Assembly: GCA_902800025.1 (NCBI GenBank)
Contig: CADCDA010000002.1
Span: 124,001 to 188,000, forward strand
DNA: 64,000 bases
Direction of reading: 5' to 3'
From: an uncultured Erysipelotrichaceae bacterium
Lineage (GTDB): Bacteria; Bacillota_I; Bacilli_A; RFN20; CAG-826
In this document: positions 9,700 to 17,867 of the stretch, one piece after another
Layout of the letters: every line of letters begins with the position of its first letter
Numbering within the stretch: position 1 is the first letter of the stretch
Position numbers and translations under genes: made by a program
Notes under the pieces: generated by a model
Seen by the model: only the letters and a program-made list of their open reading frames with translations
Databases searched by the model: none
Told to the model about the DNA's origin: nothing

Positions 9700-9725
9700 C
9701 AAAAAAGCTACACAATTGTGTAGCT
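9700..9725 (-). terminator. Terminator of secDF
   Basis: A perfect 20-base palindrome AGCTACACAATTGTGTAGCT (9706-9725) followed on the minus strand by six T. It sits between the secDF stop (9733) and the recJ ATG (9693). Confidence 0.9.
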
Positions 9726-9732
9726 AAATAAA

Positions 9733-12417
9733 TTAATCGTTGATACCGATAAATATTGCTTCTTCAGGTTCTGCAGACTTCTTAGGAGCAGTTTTCTTAT
9801 TCTTGCGTTCTCTTGGCTTACGGTTAATTGTAATCTTGGAGAATAAGCTAAATAAGATATTGCTAAGTGGAACGAATAAAGTAACAACTAAGCCTAAGGA
9901 AATAATAGATCCGAGAATTGCCACTAAATAGAGCATTGAAGACGTTGCAACTCCAAAGCCGAAGAAGTCAACTAAGAGATAGATACAAACTCCAGCGGTA
10001 GCAAACATTTGGGCTGCTGCCATGCCTAAGGCTTTCTTAGAGAGTTCAACACGATGTTCAACTGAAGCATCTCTACTCTTATCGTCAATAACTAGTTCTC
10101 TTTCACGATTCATGAATGAAATCATGAATAGATATGTGAATAAGGCAACAAATGGAACGGCAACTAAAGCGATGTTTGTAAATTGCATGCCAATGACATT
10201 TAATAATGTAATTAAGCCAACAGTAATGCCAGTTGCTGCAAATGGCATAACGATAGTTGCTAAACCACGAGATAAACGATATCTAAGTGTTAAGTATAAT
10301 GTAAGGATTAAAATTGAAATTGTTGTTGCTAAAGCAATTTTGCCCCAATTTGGTGAAGCAACGGGGACATATGTCTCAATTGTTTTAATAGAAATGCTAT
10401 TTGATTCACTACCACTGAACAAGGTTGGATCAGTTTCTAATTCATCGAGTTTTGCGCTTAATGTGGTCGCGCTTGCTGCAGCTTCATCAGTGAATTTTGC
10501 ATTAATATCTAAACTAATAACTTTCTTGAGTTTAACAACATAATATGTAGTTAAATAATATGAGGTAACACCTTCAACAGTCTTTGATTGAGTGAAGGTG
10601 AAATTATCATAGTTTGTAGAAGCAACAAAGTCTGATAATGGCTTATATGTATTAGCAGAATCTTCGATTTCAATGTATGAAAGAATCTTCTCTTCTAGAC
10701 TATTCTTATCGAGTTTTGATTTTGAATCATCATCTTCAACTTTGATTTTGTTGACGACATAGATTTCTCCACCAGTAACTTGTGCTTTAGCGTTCTTAAA
10801 GACATTGCCTCCGTTTAATGAGCTAGAAACGATCACTCCAACTAAGGAGAGAACAAAAGCGGATAAAGCGATGATACTAATAGGTTTCTTCTTGACTGTG
10901 AAATCTTTTTCGGCATAAGGTCCATAGAATCTTTGCTTTTCTTCTGCCATATGATTTGGGACGTTTTCAGAATTAATGCCAAAGGCTTCATATTTTCCAA
11001 TTAAGCCAGTGGTATTTGTGGCTAACCACATCATTCCTTTTAATCCAAGAGTATTAATGATAAAGGAAATAATACTACCAAAGGTAAGAATTGCACCGAA
11101 TGAGTGTAATGCAGTGCCTCCTAAAAGGTAGCACATTAATCCAATGATAACGGAAACGATATGAATATCGATGATTGGTAATAAGCTCTTTTTGCTAGCT
11201 TCGGTGTTAGCTTTCTTTAAGGTATGACCACGATAGGCATCTTCTTTGAGTTTGTTTAAATAGACAACACCACTTGCTAAGGAGACAACACCAATGGCGA
11301 CTAAAGCGGCAACAGCAAGAACACTATACTCAAGTCCAGCGAGGATCATAAATAAGAATCCAGCAAAGACGCTTAATACAGTGGCTGATGCGACTCCAAC
11401 AGCGCCTAAACGATAGAAAACAACAAGTAATAATGAAGCGATGATAACAGCGGCTAATGCAGCGGATAAAGTGTTATTCCAAACGATTGTACCTTCCTTG
11501 ATAACGGTTTCAACCTTTGGCTGCACCCAAACTTGTGTTCCATCGATTAATCCTTTAACGCATCTAACTTCAAAGTCTAAACTTGAAGAATTGAATAAGT
11601 GTAATAAATAATCGGCTTGGTTATAAGCTGCTTTAACTTCGTTAGCGTCGGCAACACCATTGCTATTAGTATCTTGATATCCACAGATTCTAGAAAGGGA
11701 ATTCTTATTAGAATCGTAGTAAAGTTCTTCTTCGTTCTCTGGATCGAAATCAAATGTTAACAAAGTTTTATTTGTTAACTCATTTGTTTCTTCGAGAATT
11801 TGATAGTTATCGCCAATTCTATAGTTGTAGATAAGCCATAATCTAGCGACGGTAGATGATTCTTCTCCTTCACCTTCGGTAACAGGATTGTCTTTCGCAC
11901 CGGTAATTAAAGTTTCCCATTCGGTGAAACTGTTTTTAATTGGGAGGATAACGGTTGGGTATTCATTAACTGAGACTTCTTTTAAATAGGCATTACCATT
12001 TCTAAATTGATTATCTTCAACAACATCGTTTTGATTATTCATCAAGGCAAAAGAACCACTGAATGTTAAATAAGAAACGATTTGTTGGTATTGAGTATTG
12101 TCATCTGCTTTAAAGCTGACTGTGATGATATCGCTAATTTCGTTATCACCAGATACTGAAATGTCATAAGATTCAACTCCATAAGAAATAAGTCTTTGTT
12201 CCATGATCTTTGCCATTTCTTTAGCAGAATTCTCATTTAACTTTGCGACTTCTTCTTCAGGATTTTCAGCTTCTTTTTCCACTAATTGGAAAGTGAATTG
12301 ACGGCGAACACTATGATCGCCATTAGATGAAATGCCTTTAATCAAACTTGGCATAGATGCGAACACAGCGACAAGTGCTGTGAAGGCAATTATTACATAT
12401 GCCCATAATCTTCTCAT
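9733..12417 (-). CDS. secDF: Fused protein-export membrane protein SecDF
   Basis: 894 residues. SecDF belongs to the RND superfamily and uses the proton gradient to help the Sec translocon complete export. Seen: an N-terminal membrane segment (about 7-25), a large extracytoplasmic region, a hydrophobic block of several helices near 310-470 (SecD half), a second extracytoplasmic loop, and a C-terminal block near 690-870 (SecF half, with TNIALVAVPFVALF). The tail is Lys/Arg-rich. It is longer than the Bacillus fusion (about 740) and quite diverged, the extra length being mostly in the extracytoplasmic loops. The ATG has a perfect GGAGGT Shine-Dalgarno, preceded by a small hairpin (12431-12447). 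Monocistronic between two terminators. Confidence 0.85.
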   Translation of the reverse strand: MRRLWAYVIIAFTALVAVFASMPSLIKGISSNGDHSVRRQFTFQLVEKEAENPEEEVAKLNENSAKEMAKIMEQRLISYGVESYDISVSGDNEISDIITVSFKADDNTQYQQIVSYLTFSGSFALMNNQNDVVEDNQFRNGNAYLKEVSVNEYPTVILPIKNSFTEWETLITGAKDNPVTEGEGEESSTVARLWLIYNYRIGDNYQILEETNELTNKTLLTFDFDPENEEELYYDSNKNSLSRICGYQDTNSNGVADANEVKAAYNQADYLLHLFNSSSLDFEVRCVKGLIDGTQVWVQPKVETVIKEGTIVWNNTLSAALAAVIIASLLLVVFYRLGAVGVASATVLSVFAGFLFMILAGLEYSVLAVAALVAIGVVSLASGVVYLNKLKEDAYRGHTLKKANTEASKKSLLPIIDIHIVSVIIGLMCYLLGGTALHSFGAILTFGSIISFIINTLGLKGMMWLATNTTGLIGKYEAFGINSENVPNHMAEEKQRFYGPYAEKDFTVKKKPISIIALSAFVLSLVGVIVSSSLNGGNVFKNAKAQVTGGEIYVVNKIKVEDDDSKSKLDKNSLEEKILSYIEIEDSANTYKPLSDFVASTNYDNFTFTQSKTVEGVTSYYLTTYYVVKLKKVISLDINAKFTDEAAASATTLSAKLDELETDPTLFSGSESNSISIKTIETYVPVASPNWGKIALATTISILILTLYLTLRYRLSRGLATIVMPFAATGITVGLITLLNVIGMQFTNIALVAVPFVALFTYLFMISFMNRERELVIDDKSRDASVEHRVELSKKALGMAAAQMFATAGVCIYLLVDFFGFGVATSSMLYLVAILGSIISLGLVVTLFVPLSNILFSLFSKITINRKPRERKNKKTAPKKSAEPEEAIFIGIND

Positions 12418-12430
12418 GTTAATACCTCCG

Positions 12431-12447
12431 AGGTTTAATATAAACCT
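12431..12447 (-). promoter_or_regulatory. Hairpin just upstream of the secDF Shine-Dalgarno
   Basis: AGGTTTA-TAT-TAAACCT, perfect 7-base arms, ending one base before the CGGAGG ribosome-binding site on the minus strand. It could modulate translation initiation of secDF; no T-run follows, so it is not a terminator. Confidence 0.4.
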
Positions 12448-12520
12448 GCTGCGAAAAACGCCTAACTAAAAAAATACATTAATTGGTCTCGCATTGCAAC
12501 ATAAATGTGTACACGCGTAT

Positions 12521-12548
12521 AAAAAGGAATGTAGTGGTATACACTACA
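12521..12548 (-). terminator. Terminator of ruvB, overlapping the stop codon
   Basis: On the minus strand, TGTAGTG-TATAC-CACTACA followed by a T-rich tract. The ruvB TAG (12546-12544) lies inside the 5' arm. Confidence 0.85.
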
Positions 12549-13548
12549 ATAAGGTTTCCTGATATGCGATTTTTAGATGTCGATATGCTTTATCTCGCGC
12601 AACCCTACCTCTAGGGGTACGATCAATAAAACCAATCTGTAACAAGTATGGTTCATAGACATCTTCAAGGTTCATAATTTCTTCGCCAATCGCATTAGCG
12701 AGACTCTCTAAACCGACAGGCCCGCCCTTAAAACGAAGAATTAAGGTTTGTAAATATCTGATATCAACATCATCTAGTCCGATAGAATCAACTTTCAAAG
12801 CGTTAAGTGCTTTAATTGTATCTTCATAACTTACTTCATCGCGATGTTGGTAATTAGCGAAATCTCTAACACGCCTAAATAGACGGTTTGCAATTCGAGG
12901 AGTTCCCCTACTTCTTTGAGCGATTTCCATTTCGCCCTTCTCATCGATTTTTGTATTTAAGACTTTAGAAGTCCTTTTTACTATATCTTTGATTTCATCA
13001 ACGGAATAAAAATTGAGCTTTTCAACAATTCCAAATCTTGCGCGTAAAGGAGCGCTTAAATCACCTGCTCTAGTAGTTGCGCCTATGAGTGTGAAAGGAG
13101 GAAGATTGATACTTAATGATTTAGAATTTGTATCACGATTAATGACAATATCAAATCTAAAATCTTCCATCGCTGAATATAATGATTCCTCAACTACTCT
13201 TGGTAATCGATGGATTTCGTCAATGAATAAAACATCGCCTGGTTCGAGCTCTGATAATATCGCCGCTAGATCACCAGTCTTTTCAATTGTTGTTCCAGTT
13301 ACAACACGTATATTAGCGCCCATTTCGTGAGCGATAACATGAGCGAGTGTCGTCTTTCCTAAGCCTGGTGGGCCATATAAAAGAACATGATCAAGAGGCT
13401 CATTTCTATGAAGGGCAGCACCAATAAAAACCTTAAGGTTTTCTTTAAGATCTTTTTGTCCGACATACTCTTTTAGAGTTAAAGGTCTTAAAGAAGAATC
13501 TAAAGAATCTTCTATAACATTAGGTTTGGCGTCTAATAACCTACTCAT
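12544..13548 (-). CDS. ruvB: Holliday junction branch migration ATPase RuvB
   Basis: 334 residues, typical. RuvB is the hexameric AAA+ motor that drives branch migration of Holliday junctions together with RuvA. Seen: [11 protein letters not shown] opening, Walker [10 protein letters not shown] at 59-67, Walker [10 protein letters not shown] near 106, the sensor region [18 protein letters not shown], and a C-terminal winged-helix domain ending with the [13 protein letters not shown] motif. It follows ruvA by one base and is probably translated by coupling; only a weak AGAGG lies upstream. No ruvC is adjacent, as usual in Firmicutes. Confidence 0.96.
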   Translation of the reverse strand: MSRLLDAKPNVIEDSLDSSLRPLTLKEYVGQKDLKENLKVFIGAALHRNEPLDHVLLYGPPGLGKTTLAHVIAHEMGANIRVVTGTTIEKTGDLAAILSELEPGDVLFIDEIHRLPRVVEESLYSAMEDFRFDIVINRDTNSKSLSINLPPFTLIGATTRAGDLSAPLRARFGIVEKLNFYSVDEIKDIVKRTSKVLNTKIDEKGEMEIAQRSRGTPRIANRLFRRVRDFANYQHRDEVSYEDTIKALNALKVDSIGLDDVDIRYLQTLILRFKGGPVGLESLANAIGEEIMNLEDVYEPYLLQIGFIDRTPRGRVARDKAYRHLKIAYQETLL

Positions 13549-13549
13549 A

Positions 13550-14101
13550 CTACTTCTTCAACCTCTTTAGTGCGATACGTAAAATATCTTCGTTAGTCGC
13601 TCCTGGTTCGTTAATAGTTGCTAAAACGCGATCAATTGCAGCACCTTTAAAGCCTAGAGTCTTTAAGGCATCATAGACTTCTTCGTATTGTTTTGGATTG
13701 CCTTTGCTACCAGTGAGTTCGCCTTTAAGGTCGAGAATAATTTGACCGGCAGCCTTTGCTCCTAATCCTGGAAGTTTCTTAAGGAAAGCAACGTTATTAC
13801 TACTGATGGCGTTAATGACTTCTTCTGGTGTAGTTGCGCTTAAAGCGTTAATGACTGTTTTTGGTCCTAAACCTTTAACTTTGATTAAGGACATGAAAAC
13901 ATCTTTTTCTTCTTTACTTACGAATCCGATGAGGTAGTTTTCATCTTCTCTTACCACATTGTATGTGTAAACGAAAATCTCGTCTCCAACATGAAAACTA
14001 TCGATATGACTAACTAAAAGTTCATATCCAACGTCTCTTACATCAATGACGACGCTTTCTTGATTTATTTCAGCAACTTTACCTCTTAAAAAGTAAATCA
14101 T
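13550..14101 (-). CDS. ruvA: Holliday junction DNA helicase subunit RuvA
   Basis: 183 residues. RuvA binds the four-way junction and loads RuvB. Domain I (OB-fold, about 1-62) opens [23 protein letters not shown]; domain II has the helix-hairpin-helix motifs [13 protein letters not shown] and [17 protein letters not shown]; the C-terminal domain III (about 135-183) is the RuvB-contacting three-helix bundle. The Shine-Dalgarno GGAGAG overlaps the stop of the 29-codon gene just upstream. The order nadE, microprotein, ruvA, ruvB has short spacing and suggests one transcript. Confidence 0.95.
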   Translation of the reverse strand: MIYFLRGKVAEINQESVVIDVRDVGYELLVSHIDSFHVGDEIFVYTYNVVREDENYLIGFVSKEEKDVFMSLIKVKGLGPKTVINALSATTPEEVINAISSNNVAFLKKLPGLGAKAAGQIILDLKGELTGSKGNPKQYEEVYDALKTLGFKGAAIDRVLATINEPGATNEDILRIALKRLKK

Positions 14102-14112
14102 ATCCGCTCTCC

Positions 14113-14202
14113 TTAATTTATTAAAATAAATAACACTAAGACGACTAGCCCAATAACTGAAGCCATTAGTCCAGAAATTACAACAATATCAAGCTTTTTC
14201 AT
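14113..14202 (-). CDS. 29-residue single-pass membrane microprotein
   Basis: An ATG-started frame of 29 codons fills the gap between nadE and ruvA. The product begins MKKLDIVVISGLMASVIG and continues almost entirely hydrophobic (Leu, Val, Ile, Phe) to the end: two lysines followed by one membrane segment. The stop codon TAA runs into the GGAGAG ribosome-binding site of ruvA, and the ATG lies two bases after the nadE stop, so the frame fits the gap exactly. The upstream site AAGAGA is weak. I do not recognise a family. It may be a real small membrane protein or a translational-coupling ORF for ruvA. Confidence 0.5.
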   Translation of the reverse strand: MKKLDIVVISGLMASVIGLVVLVLFILIN

Positions 14203-14204
14203 GA

Positions 14205-14942
14205 CTAGTCTCTTATAAATTCAATTGGCTCTGGAAGTGGCGAACGTTTATGCTCGCTTATACGATGGAGATGTTCGATTCTTGCTTTTGATTTTTCATC
14301 GATCTCTTTACCTAAAAGGTAATTATCTAAATCTTCGTATTTTACTCCCATTTCTGTTTCATCGGTTTGGCCTTCAAATAAGCCCGCTGAAGGAGTTCGT
14401 TCTGCTAAGCGATCACTTATTCCATACATTTTACAAGCTTCAACCACTTCTCTTTTTAATAAATGAACAATTGGTAAGACATCAACCCCACCATCACCAT
14501 ATTTTGTGAAATAGCCGGTATATCTTTCATCTTTATTATCAGTACCAATAACTAAGCCACCAACTTTTTGCGCATATGCGTATAAAATAGTCATTCTTAT
14601 TCTAACTTTTAAGTTAGCGAGTGTTCCTCTATCAAGTTCGATACCTTGCTTTTTGAATTCTTCAACAGTCTTGTGAAAACTTTCTGAACCATCGATGATT
14701 AAATAATTCAAATCAAGTTGCTTAGCTAAATCTAAAGCATCTTCTAAATCGCTTGGATTAGAATCGATTGGCATCATAATGCAAGTGAGTCTTTCTTTTC
14801 CAACAGCGTTTTTGCAAATAGCCGCCACCAAAGAAGAATCAACCCCACCAGAAAGACCTAAAACATATTGTTTTTGATGAGACTCTTCTAAATAATCAGC
14901 CACGAATTTCTCAATAACTTTTAAATACTCTTTTAATGTCAT
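14205..14942 (-). CDS. nadE: Ammonia-dependent NAD+ synthetase
   Basis: 245 residues, the size of the ammonia-using form without a glutaminase domain. It amidates nicotinate adenine dinucleotide to NAD+ after ATP-dependent adenylation. The PP-loop GLSGGVDSSLVAAIC lies near residue 30. GTDNKDERYTGYFTKYGDGG near 135-150 is the NaAD/Mg binding loop. A DELGVKYEDLD-type segment and a C-terminal KRSPLPEP follow. The ATG lies two bases after the obg stop and has no real Shine-Dalgarno, so translation is probably coupled to obg. Confidence 0.95.
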   Translation of the reverse strand: MTLKEYLKVIEKFVADYLEESHQKQYVLGLSGGVDSSLVAAICKNAVGKERLTCIMMPIDSNPSDLEDALDLAKQLDLNYLIIDGSESFHKTVEEFKKQGIELDRGTLANLKVRIRMTILYAYAQKVGGLVIGTDNKDERYTGYFTKYGDGGVDVLPIVHLLKREVVEACKMYGISDRLAERTPSAGLFEGQTDETEMGVKYEDLDNYLLGKEIDEKSKARIEHLHRISEHKRSPLPEPIEFIRD

Positions 14943-14944
14943 AA

Positions 14945-16222
14945 TTATCTATAGTATTCAAAGGCAAAGTCATCTAAGATGACTGTGTCTCCGTCTTCTG
15001 CTCCTAGTTCTTCTAATTTATCATCGATTCTAAGTTTTCTAAACTTGGTTAATAGTTTCATCATTCCATCATCAGTGGAAATATTGGTCATTCTATAGAA
15101 TTTGATAATCTTATCACCAACGATTTCCCAACTATGAGCGGTTGGATGTTTGATTTCAAATTCTTTTTCTTCTTCAGGAAGTGTATAGACACGACTTTCA
15201 AGAACTTCTTCTTCTTCATCAAATAATGGGAATTGAGGTGTGACCGCTAATAAGTCAGCGCATGTATAAACTAATTCTTCAATTCCTTCTTCAGTCAAAG
15301 CGGAAATCGCTAAACATTTCACTCCCGCTCTTTCTTCAAAAGTTTTAAGTCTATCTTGAGCGCCATCTTCATCCATCTTTGATGCGACGTAAATGACTGG
15401 TCTTTTTGATAAACCAAATCCGTATTCTTTTAATTCTTGATTGATAATCAAATAGTCATCATATGGATCTCTTCCAGATTCTCCCATGTTAATAACATGG
15501 ACGATAATACGACATCTTTCAATATGTCTAAGGAATTGAAGGCCTAAACCTTTTCCGATATGAGCACCTTCAATGATTCCTGGAAGATCCGCCATAACAA
15601 ATGAGCGATTATCTTTTGTAGAAACAACTCCTAAATTTGGAATGATTGTAGTAAATGGATAGTCGGCGATTTCTGGTCGAGCACTGCTAACAACTGATAG
15701 TAAAGTAGATTTTCCGACGCTTGGGAAACCGACTAAGCCAACATCAGCGAGTAACTTTAATTCAAGAATTAATCTTTTTTGTTCTCCAGGTTCACCGTTT
15801 TCTGCAATACGTGGAACGCGATTTGTGGAACTTTTAAAACATGTGTTTCCTCTTCCACCTCTTCCACCTTTAGCGACTCTTAAAGTTAATCCGTCTTTTG
15901 ATAAATCGCCTAAAAACTTGTGGTCCTTTTCTTCATAGACCACTGTTCCAACTGGAACATCGACATAAATGTCTTCACTATGACGGCCATATTGGTTTTT
16001 AATTCCACCTTTTTCTCCGTCAGCACCGATAAAGCATTTTGAATGTCTAAAATTGAAAAGAGTGTTGATTTTGCTATTGGCTCTTAAGATAACAGAAGCA
16101 CCACGACCTCCGTTGCCTCCAGCTGGGCCGCCCTTTGGAACGTATTTTTCACGTCTAAAGGCGATAGCGCCATCGCCACCTTTACCACTTCTAACTTCAA
16201 TAACAGCTCGATCGATAAACAT
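14945..16222 (-). CDS. obg: Ribosome-assembly GTPase Obg/CgtA
   Basis: 425 residues. Obg is a GTPase bound to the 50S subunit and linked to ribosome maturation and ppGpp. Domains: glycine-rich Obg fold (1-158, GGKGGDGAIAFRREKYVPKGG and KGGRGGRGN), G domain (P-loop GFPSVGKSTLL near 166, DLPGIIEGAHIGKGLG switch, ASKMD), and a C-terminal OCT domain (about 350-425, seen in Firmicutes). The ATG lacks a Shine-Dalgarno; TATAAT (16231-16236) ends 8 bases before it, directly behind the rpmA terminator. A leaderless message is likely. Confidence 0.95.
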   Translation of the reverse strand: MFIDRAVIEVRSGKGGDGAIAFRREKYVPKGGPAGGNGGRGASVILRANSKINTLFNFRHSKCFIGADGEKGGIKNQYGRHSEDIYVDVPVGTVVYEEKDHKFLGDLSKDGLTLRVAKGGRGGRGNTCFKSSTNRVPRIAENGEPGEQKRLILELKLLADVGLVGFPSVGKSTLLSVVSSARPEIADYPFTTIIPNLGVVSTKDNRSFVMADLPGIIEGAHIGKGLGLQFLRHIERCRIIVHVINMGESGRDPYDDYLIINQELKEYGFGLSKRPVIYVASKMDEDGAQDRLKTFEERAGVKCLAISALTEEGIEELVYTCADLLAVTPQFPLFDEEEEVLESRVYTLPEEEKEFEIKHPTAHSWEIVGDKIIKFYRMTNISTDDGMMKLLTKFRKLRIDDKLEELGAEDGDTVILDDFAFEYYR

Positions 16223-16230
16223 ACAGTGTA

Positions 16231-16236
16231 ATTATA
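16231..16236 (-). promoter_or_regulatory. -10 box of obg, leaderless start
   Basis: TATAAT on the minus strand, 8 bases before the obg ATG, so the predicted +1 falls on or next to the start codon. The -35 region would overlap the rpmA terminator and is poor. Confidence 0.5.
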
Positions 16237-16247
16237 TATTAAATATA

Positions 16248-16275
16248 ATAAAAAGACCACTTAATTGTGGTCTAT
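16248..16275 (-). terminator. Terminator of the rplU-prp-rpmA operon
   Basis: On the minus strand, AGACCAC-AATTAA-GTGGTCT followed by TTTTATT, about 20 bases after the rpmA stop. Confidence 0.9.
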
Positions 16276-16295
16276 TTCATGAATTTCTCGACTAA

Positions 16296-16580
16296 TTATT
16301 TGTCGGCGACAACTCTAACTTGTTTGCGATCCTTACCTAAGCGTTCGTATTTAACGATACCATTAGCAGTTGCAAAGATTGTGTCATCCTTACCTCTTTT
16401 GGTATTTTCACCTGGATAGATACGAGTTCCTCTTTGTCTGTAGATAATGCTACCAGCGTGGCACCATTGGCCATCTGCGACTTTAGCACCTAACCTACGA
16501 CCAGCAGAGTCACGACCGTTTTTAGTAGAACCGACACCTTTTTTAGAAGCGAGGAGTTGTAAATTAAGTTTAAACATCAT
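16296..16580 (-). CDS. rpmA: Ribosomal protein L27 (with N-terminal extension)
   Basis: 94 residues from the ATG at 16580; this start keeps an AAAGG Shine-Dalgarno 12 bases upstream, while the ATG 12 bases further 5' overlaps that site. It opens [15 protein letters not shown]: the Firmicutes-type extension ending before SKKG, which is removed by the Prp protease to expose the residues that reach the peptidyl transferase centre. The rest ([31 protein letters not shown]) is standard L27. It lies 18 bases behind prp, which encodes that protease. Confidence 0.93.
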   Translation of the reverse strand: MMFKLNLQLLASKKGVGSTKNGRDSAGRRLGAKVADGQWCHAGSIIYRQRGTRIYPGENTKRGKDDTIFATANGIVKYERLGKDRKQVRVVADK

Positions 16581-16598
16581 AATGTGATTCATCCTTTC

Positions 16599-16907
16599 TT
16601 ATAGATTTTCGATTTGGACGTACTTATGATTGCTCTCTTCAATGGTCATTAATTGGACTTCCATTGTCTTTAAGACAACTGAGTCATAGTCACTTGGAAT
16701 ATCTAATGCTTTTACGTAGATATGTCCTTCTTCTAATTTGAAGTCATATTCCTTGTCTTGTAATGCATTCATTCCACCAGTCATGACTGTGGATACTGCA
16801 GCGCATACAAGATCTTTTCCGTATTCAGCACTATTCGCGTGACCTTTAACCTCGATTGAGATAATCTTCTGCGAACTTACGTCCCTTTTAATAACAATTT
16901 TAATCAT
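16599..16907 (-). CDS. prp: L27-processing cysteine protease Prp (YsxB family)
   Basis: 102 residues from the ATG at 16907 (a TTG two codons upstream directly follows the rplU stop). Prp cleaves the N-terminal extension of L27. The catalytic dyad is visible as His23 in KGHAN and Cys35 in DLVCAAVS, twelve residues apart as in characterised Prp proteins. The gene sits between rplU and rpmA, its usual place, and the L27 encoded next door carries the matching LQLLA-SKKG cleavage sequence. No Shine-Dalgarno is visible, so translational coupling to rplU is likely. Confidence 0.9.
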   Translation of the reverse strand: MIKIVIKRDVSSQKIISIEVKGHANSAEYGKDLVCAAVSTVMTGGMNALQDKEYDFKLEEGHIYVKALDIPSDYDSVVLKTMEVQLMTIEESNHKYVQIENL

Positions 16908-16913
16908 TGTCAA

Positions 16914-17222
16914 TTAAGCGTTAATGCTTTCAATTAATAAGCAAGTATATGGTTGACGATGACCTAAAGTGCGTCTTTCGTTAGCCTTGTTCTTATAAGT
17001 GAAAACACGAATCTTTTTGGATTTACCTTGTTTTTCAACTTTTGCAACAACATTAGCTCCTTCAACATATGGGGTGCCAACTTTTGCTTTCTTATCGCAA
17101 ACGAGAAGTACTTTGTCAAGTGTGACGGATTCTCCGACTTTGGCATCTAACTTTTCAACAAAGATTTTAGCACCAACTTCGACACGAATTTGTTTTCCGC
17201 CAGTTTCAATGATTGCGTACAT
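16914..17222 (-). CDS. rplU: Ribosomal protein L21
   Basis: 102 residues, standard. L21 binds 23S rRNA in the 50S subunit. It opens [17 protein letters not shown], and the tail has the L21 pattern with [19 protein letters not shown]. An AAGGAGG Shine-Dalgarno stands 8 bases before the ATG. It is the first gene of rplU-prp-rpmA, with its own promoter and a structured leader. Confidence 0.96.
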   Translation of the reverse strand: MYAIIETGGKQIRVEVGAKIFVEKLDAKVGESVTLDKVLLVCDKKAKVGTPYVEGANVVAKVEKQGKSKKIRVFTYKNKANERRTLGHRQPYTCLLIESINA

Positions 17223-17239
17223 AATGTCCCTCCTTTTTA

Positions 17240-17330
17240 GAAAAATTCACTAAGGACTCGCTATGAAGGTAACCATAAGGTTTTATTAAACCTTTTCTAT
17301 GCGGTTGTAGCTAGTGAGGCGACAACGTTA
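17240..17330 (-). ncRNA. L21 leader (ribosomal-protein autoregulatory element)
   Basis: The untranslated region before rplU folds as an outer stem TCACTA/TAGTGA (17312-17317 with 17247-17252 in plus coordinates) enclosing a hairpin AAGGTTT-AATA-AAACCTT. Position and shape match the known Firmicutes L21 leader, where L21 binds its own message. The assignment rests on context and visible pairing; a covariance search was not possible. Confidence 0.65.
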
Positions 17331-17335
17331 GTAAT

Positions 17336-17363
17336 ATTATCATAACTTTATAAGTTAAAACAA
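17336..17363 (-). promoter_or_regulatory. Promoter of the rplU operon
   Basis: On the minus strand, TTGTTT (17358-17363), a 16-base spacer and GATAAT (17336-17341), placing the start just upstream of the L21 leader. Confidence 0.65.
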
Positions 17364-17552
17364 TAGAGAATTTCACTTTTTCAAAATTTGAAAAGAAAAG
17401 ACTGTTTAAGACTATGTTAAGAAGTATTGCAGTCGGTGTTTTACCTTAATTGGTATCATATCCAACTTTTGTTTACAATAATTGATGAATATGATTAAAT
17501 AGTCGTAGTTGGTGATTGACCGCTTAAGTTAGTGGAATCGTAGCCAACTTTT
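17364..17552. other. Gene-free spacer with degenerate repeats
   Basis: No gene seen. Two imperfect copies of a roughly 20-base unit (GGTATCATATCCAACTTTT near 17451 and GGAATCGTAGCCAACTTTT near 17533) lie about 80 bases apart. The first continues into a 15-base exact match to the glmM operator O2 (17463-17477). No clear terminator for the gene ending at 17553 is visible. Confidence 0.4.
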
Positions 17553-17867
17553 TTATTTCTTTTTCTTGATGCGCTTGATTTTACGCTTATCGTTTTTGTC
17601 CCACTTCCAAGGATAAGTGTTTTTATCGAAAGAGCTGGCGTCATCTAAATAATTTTTTGGAATTATATAATAAACTCCTTCCTTCTTCTGATTGGGATGA
17701 TGCACTAATTTGACATTATTTAATATTATTTTAGTTTTGCCATTTTTGTGCTTTATTACATGTGGCTTGCTAGTGATGAGGATGTTTCTTCTTAATAGAC
17801 CTTTATCCTTGTGCAAGTAAGCATAATGTTTTCTTTTCTTATTCCATCTAAATTCGCTTCTAGACAT
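17553..17867 (-). CDS. Small basic protein of unknown function downstream of radC
   Basis: 104 residues from the ATG at 17867, chosen because GGGGAAG stands 5 bases upstream; a longer frame would run deep into radC. The start overlaps the radC end by 8 bases. The product is very basic, with an opening MSRSEFRWNKKRKHYAYLHKD, a middle KNILITSKPHV-like beta stretch, and a C-terminal KNDKRKIKRIKKKK. No signal or membrane segment is seen. I do not recognise the function; the charge suggests nucleic-acid binding, which is inference only. Co-transcription with radC and the 60-residue peptide is likely from the overlaps. Confidence 0.6.
   Translation of the reverse strand: MSRSEFRWNKKRKHYAYLHKDKGLLRRNILITSKPHVIKHKNGKTKIILNNVKLVHHPNQKKEGVYYIIPKNYLDDASSFDKNTYPWKWDKNDKRKIKRIKKKK

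Noticed and set aside
10022-10543. 173-codon open frame on the plus strand inside secDF
   Set aside because: It is antisense to a clear membrane protein gene, has no ribosome-binding site, and its product is a typical mirror of hydrophobic codons.
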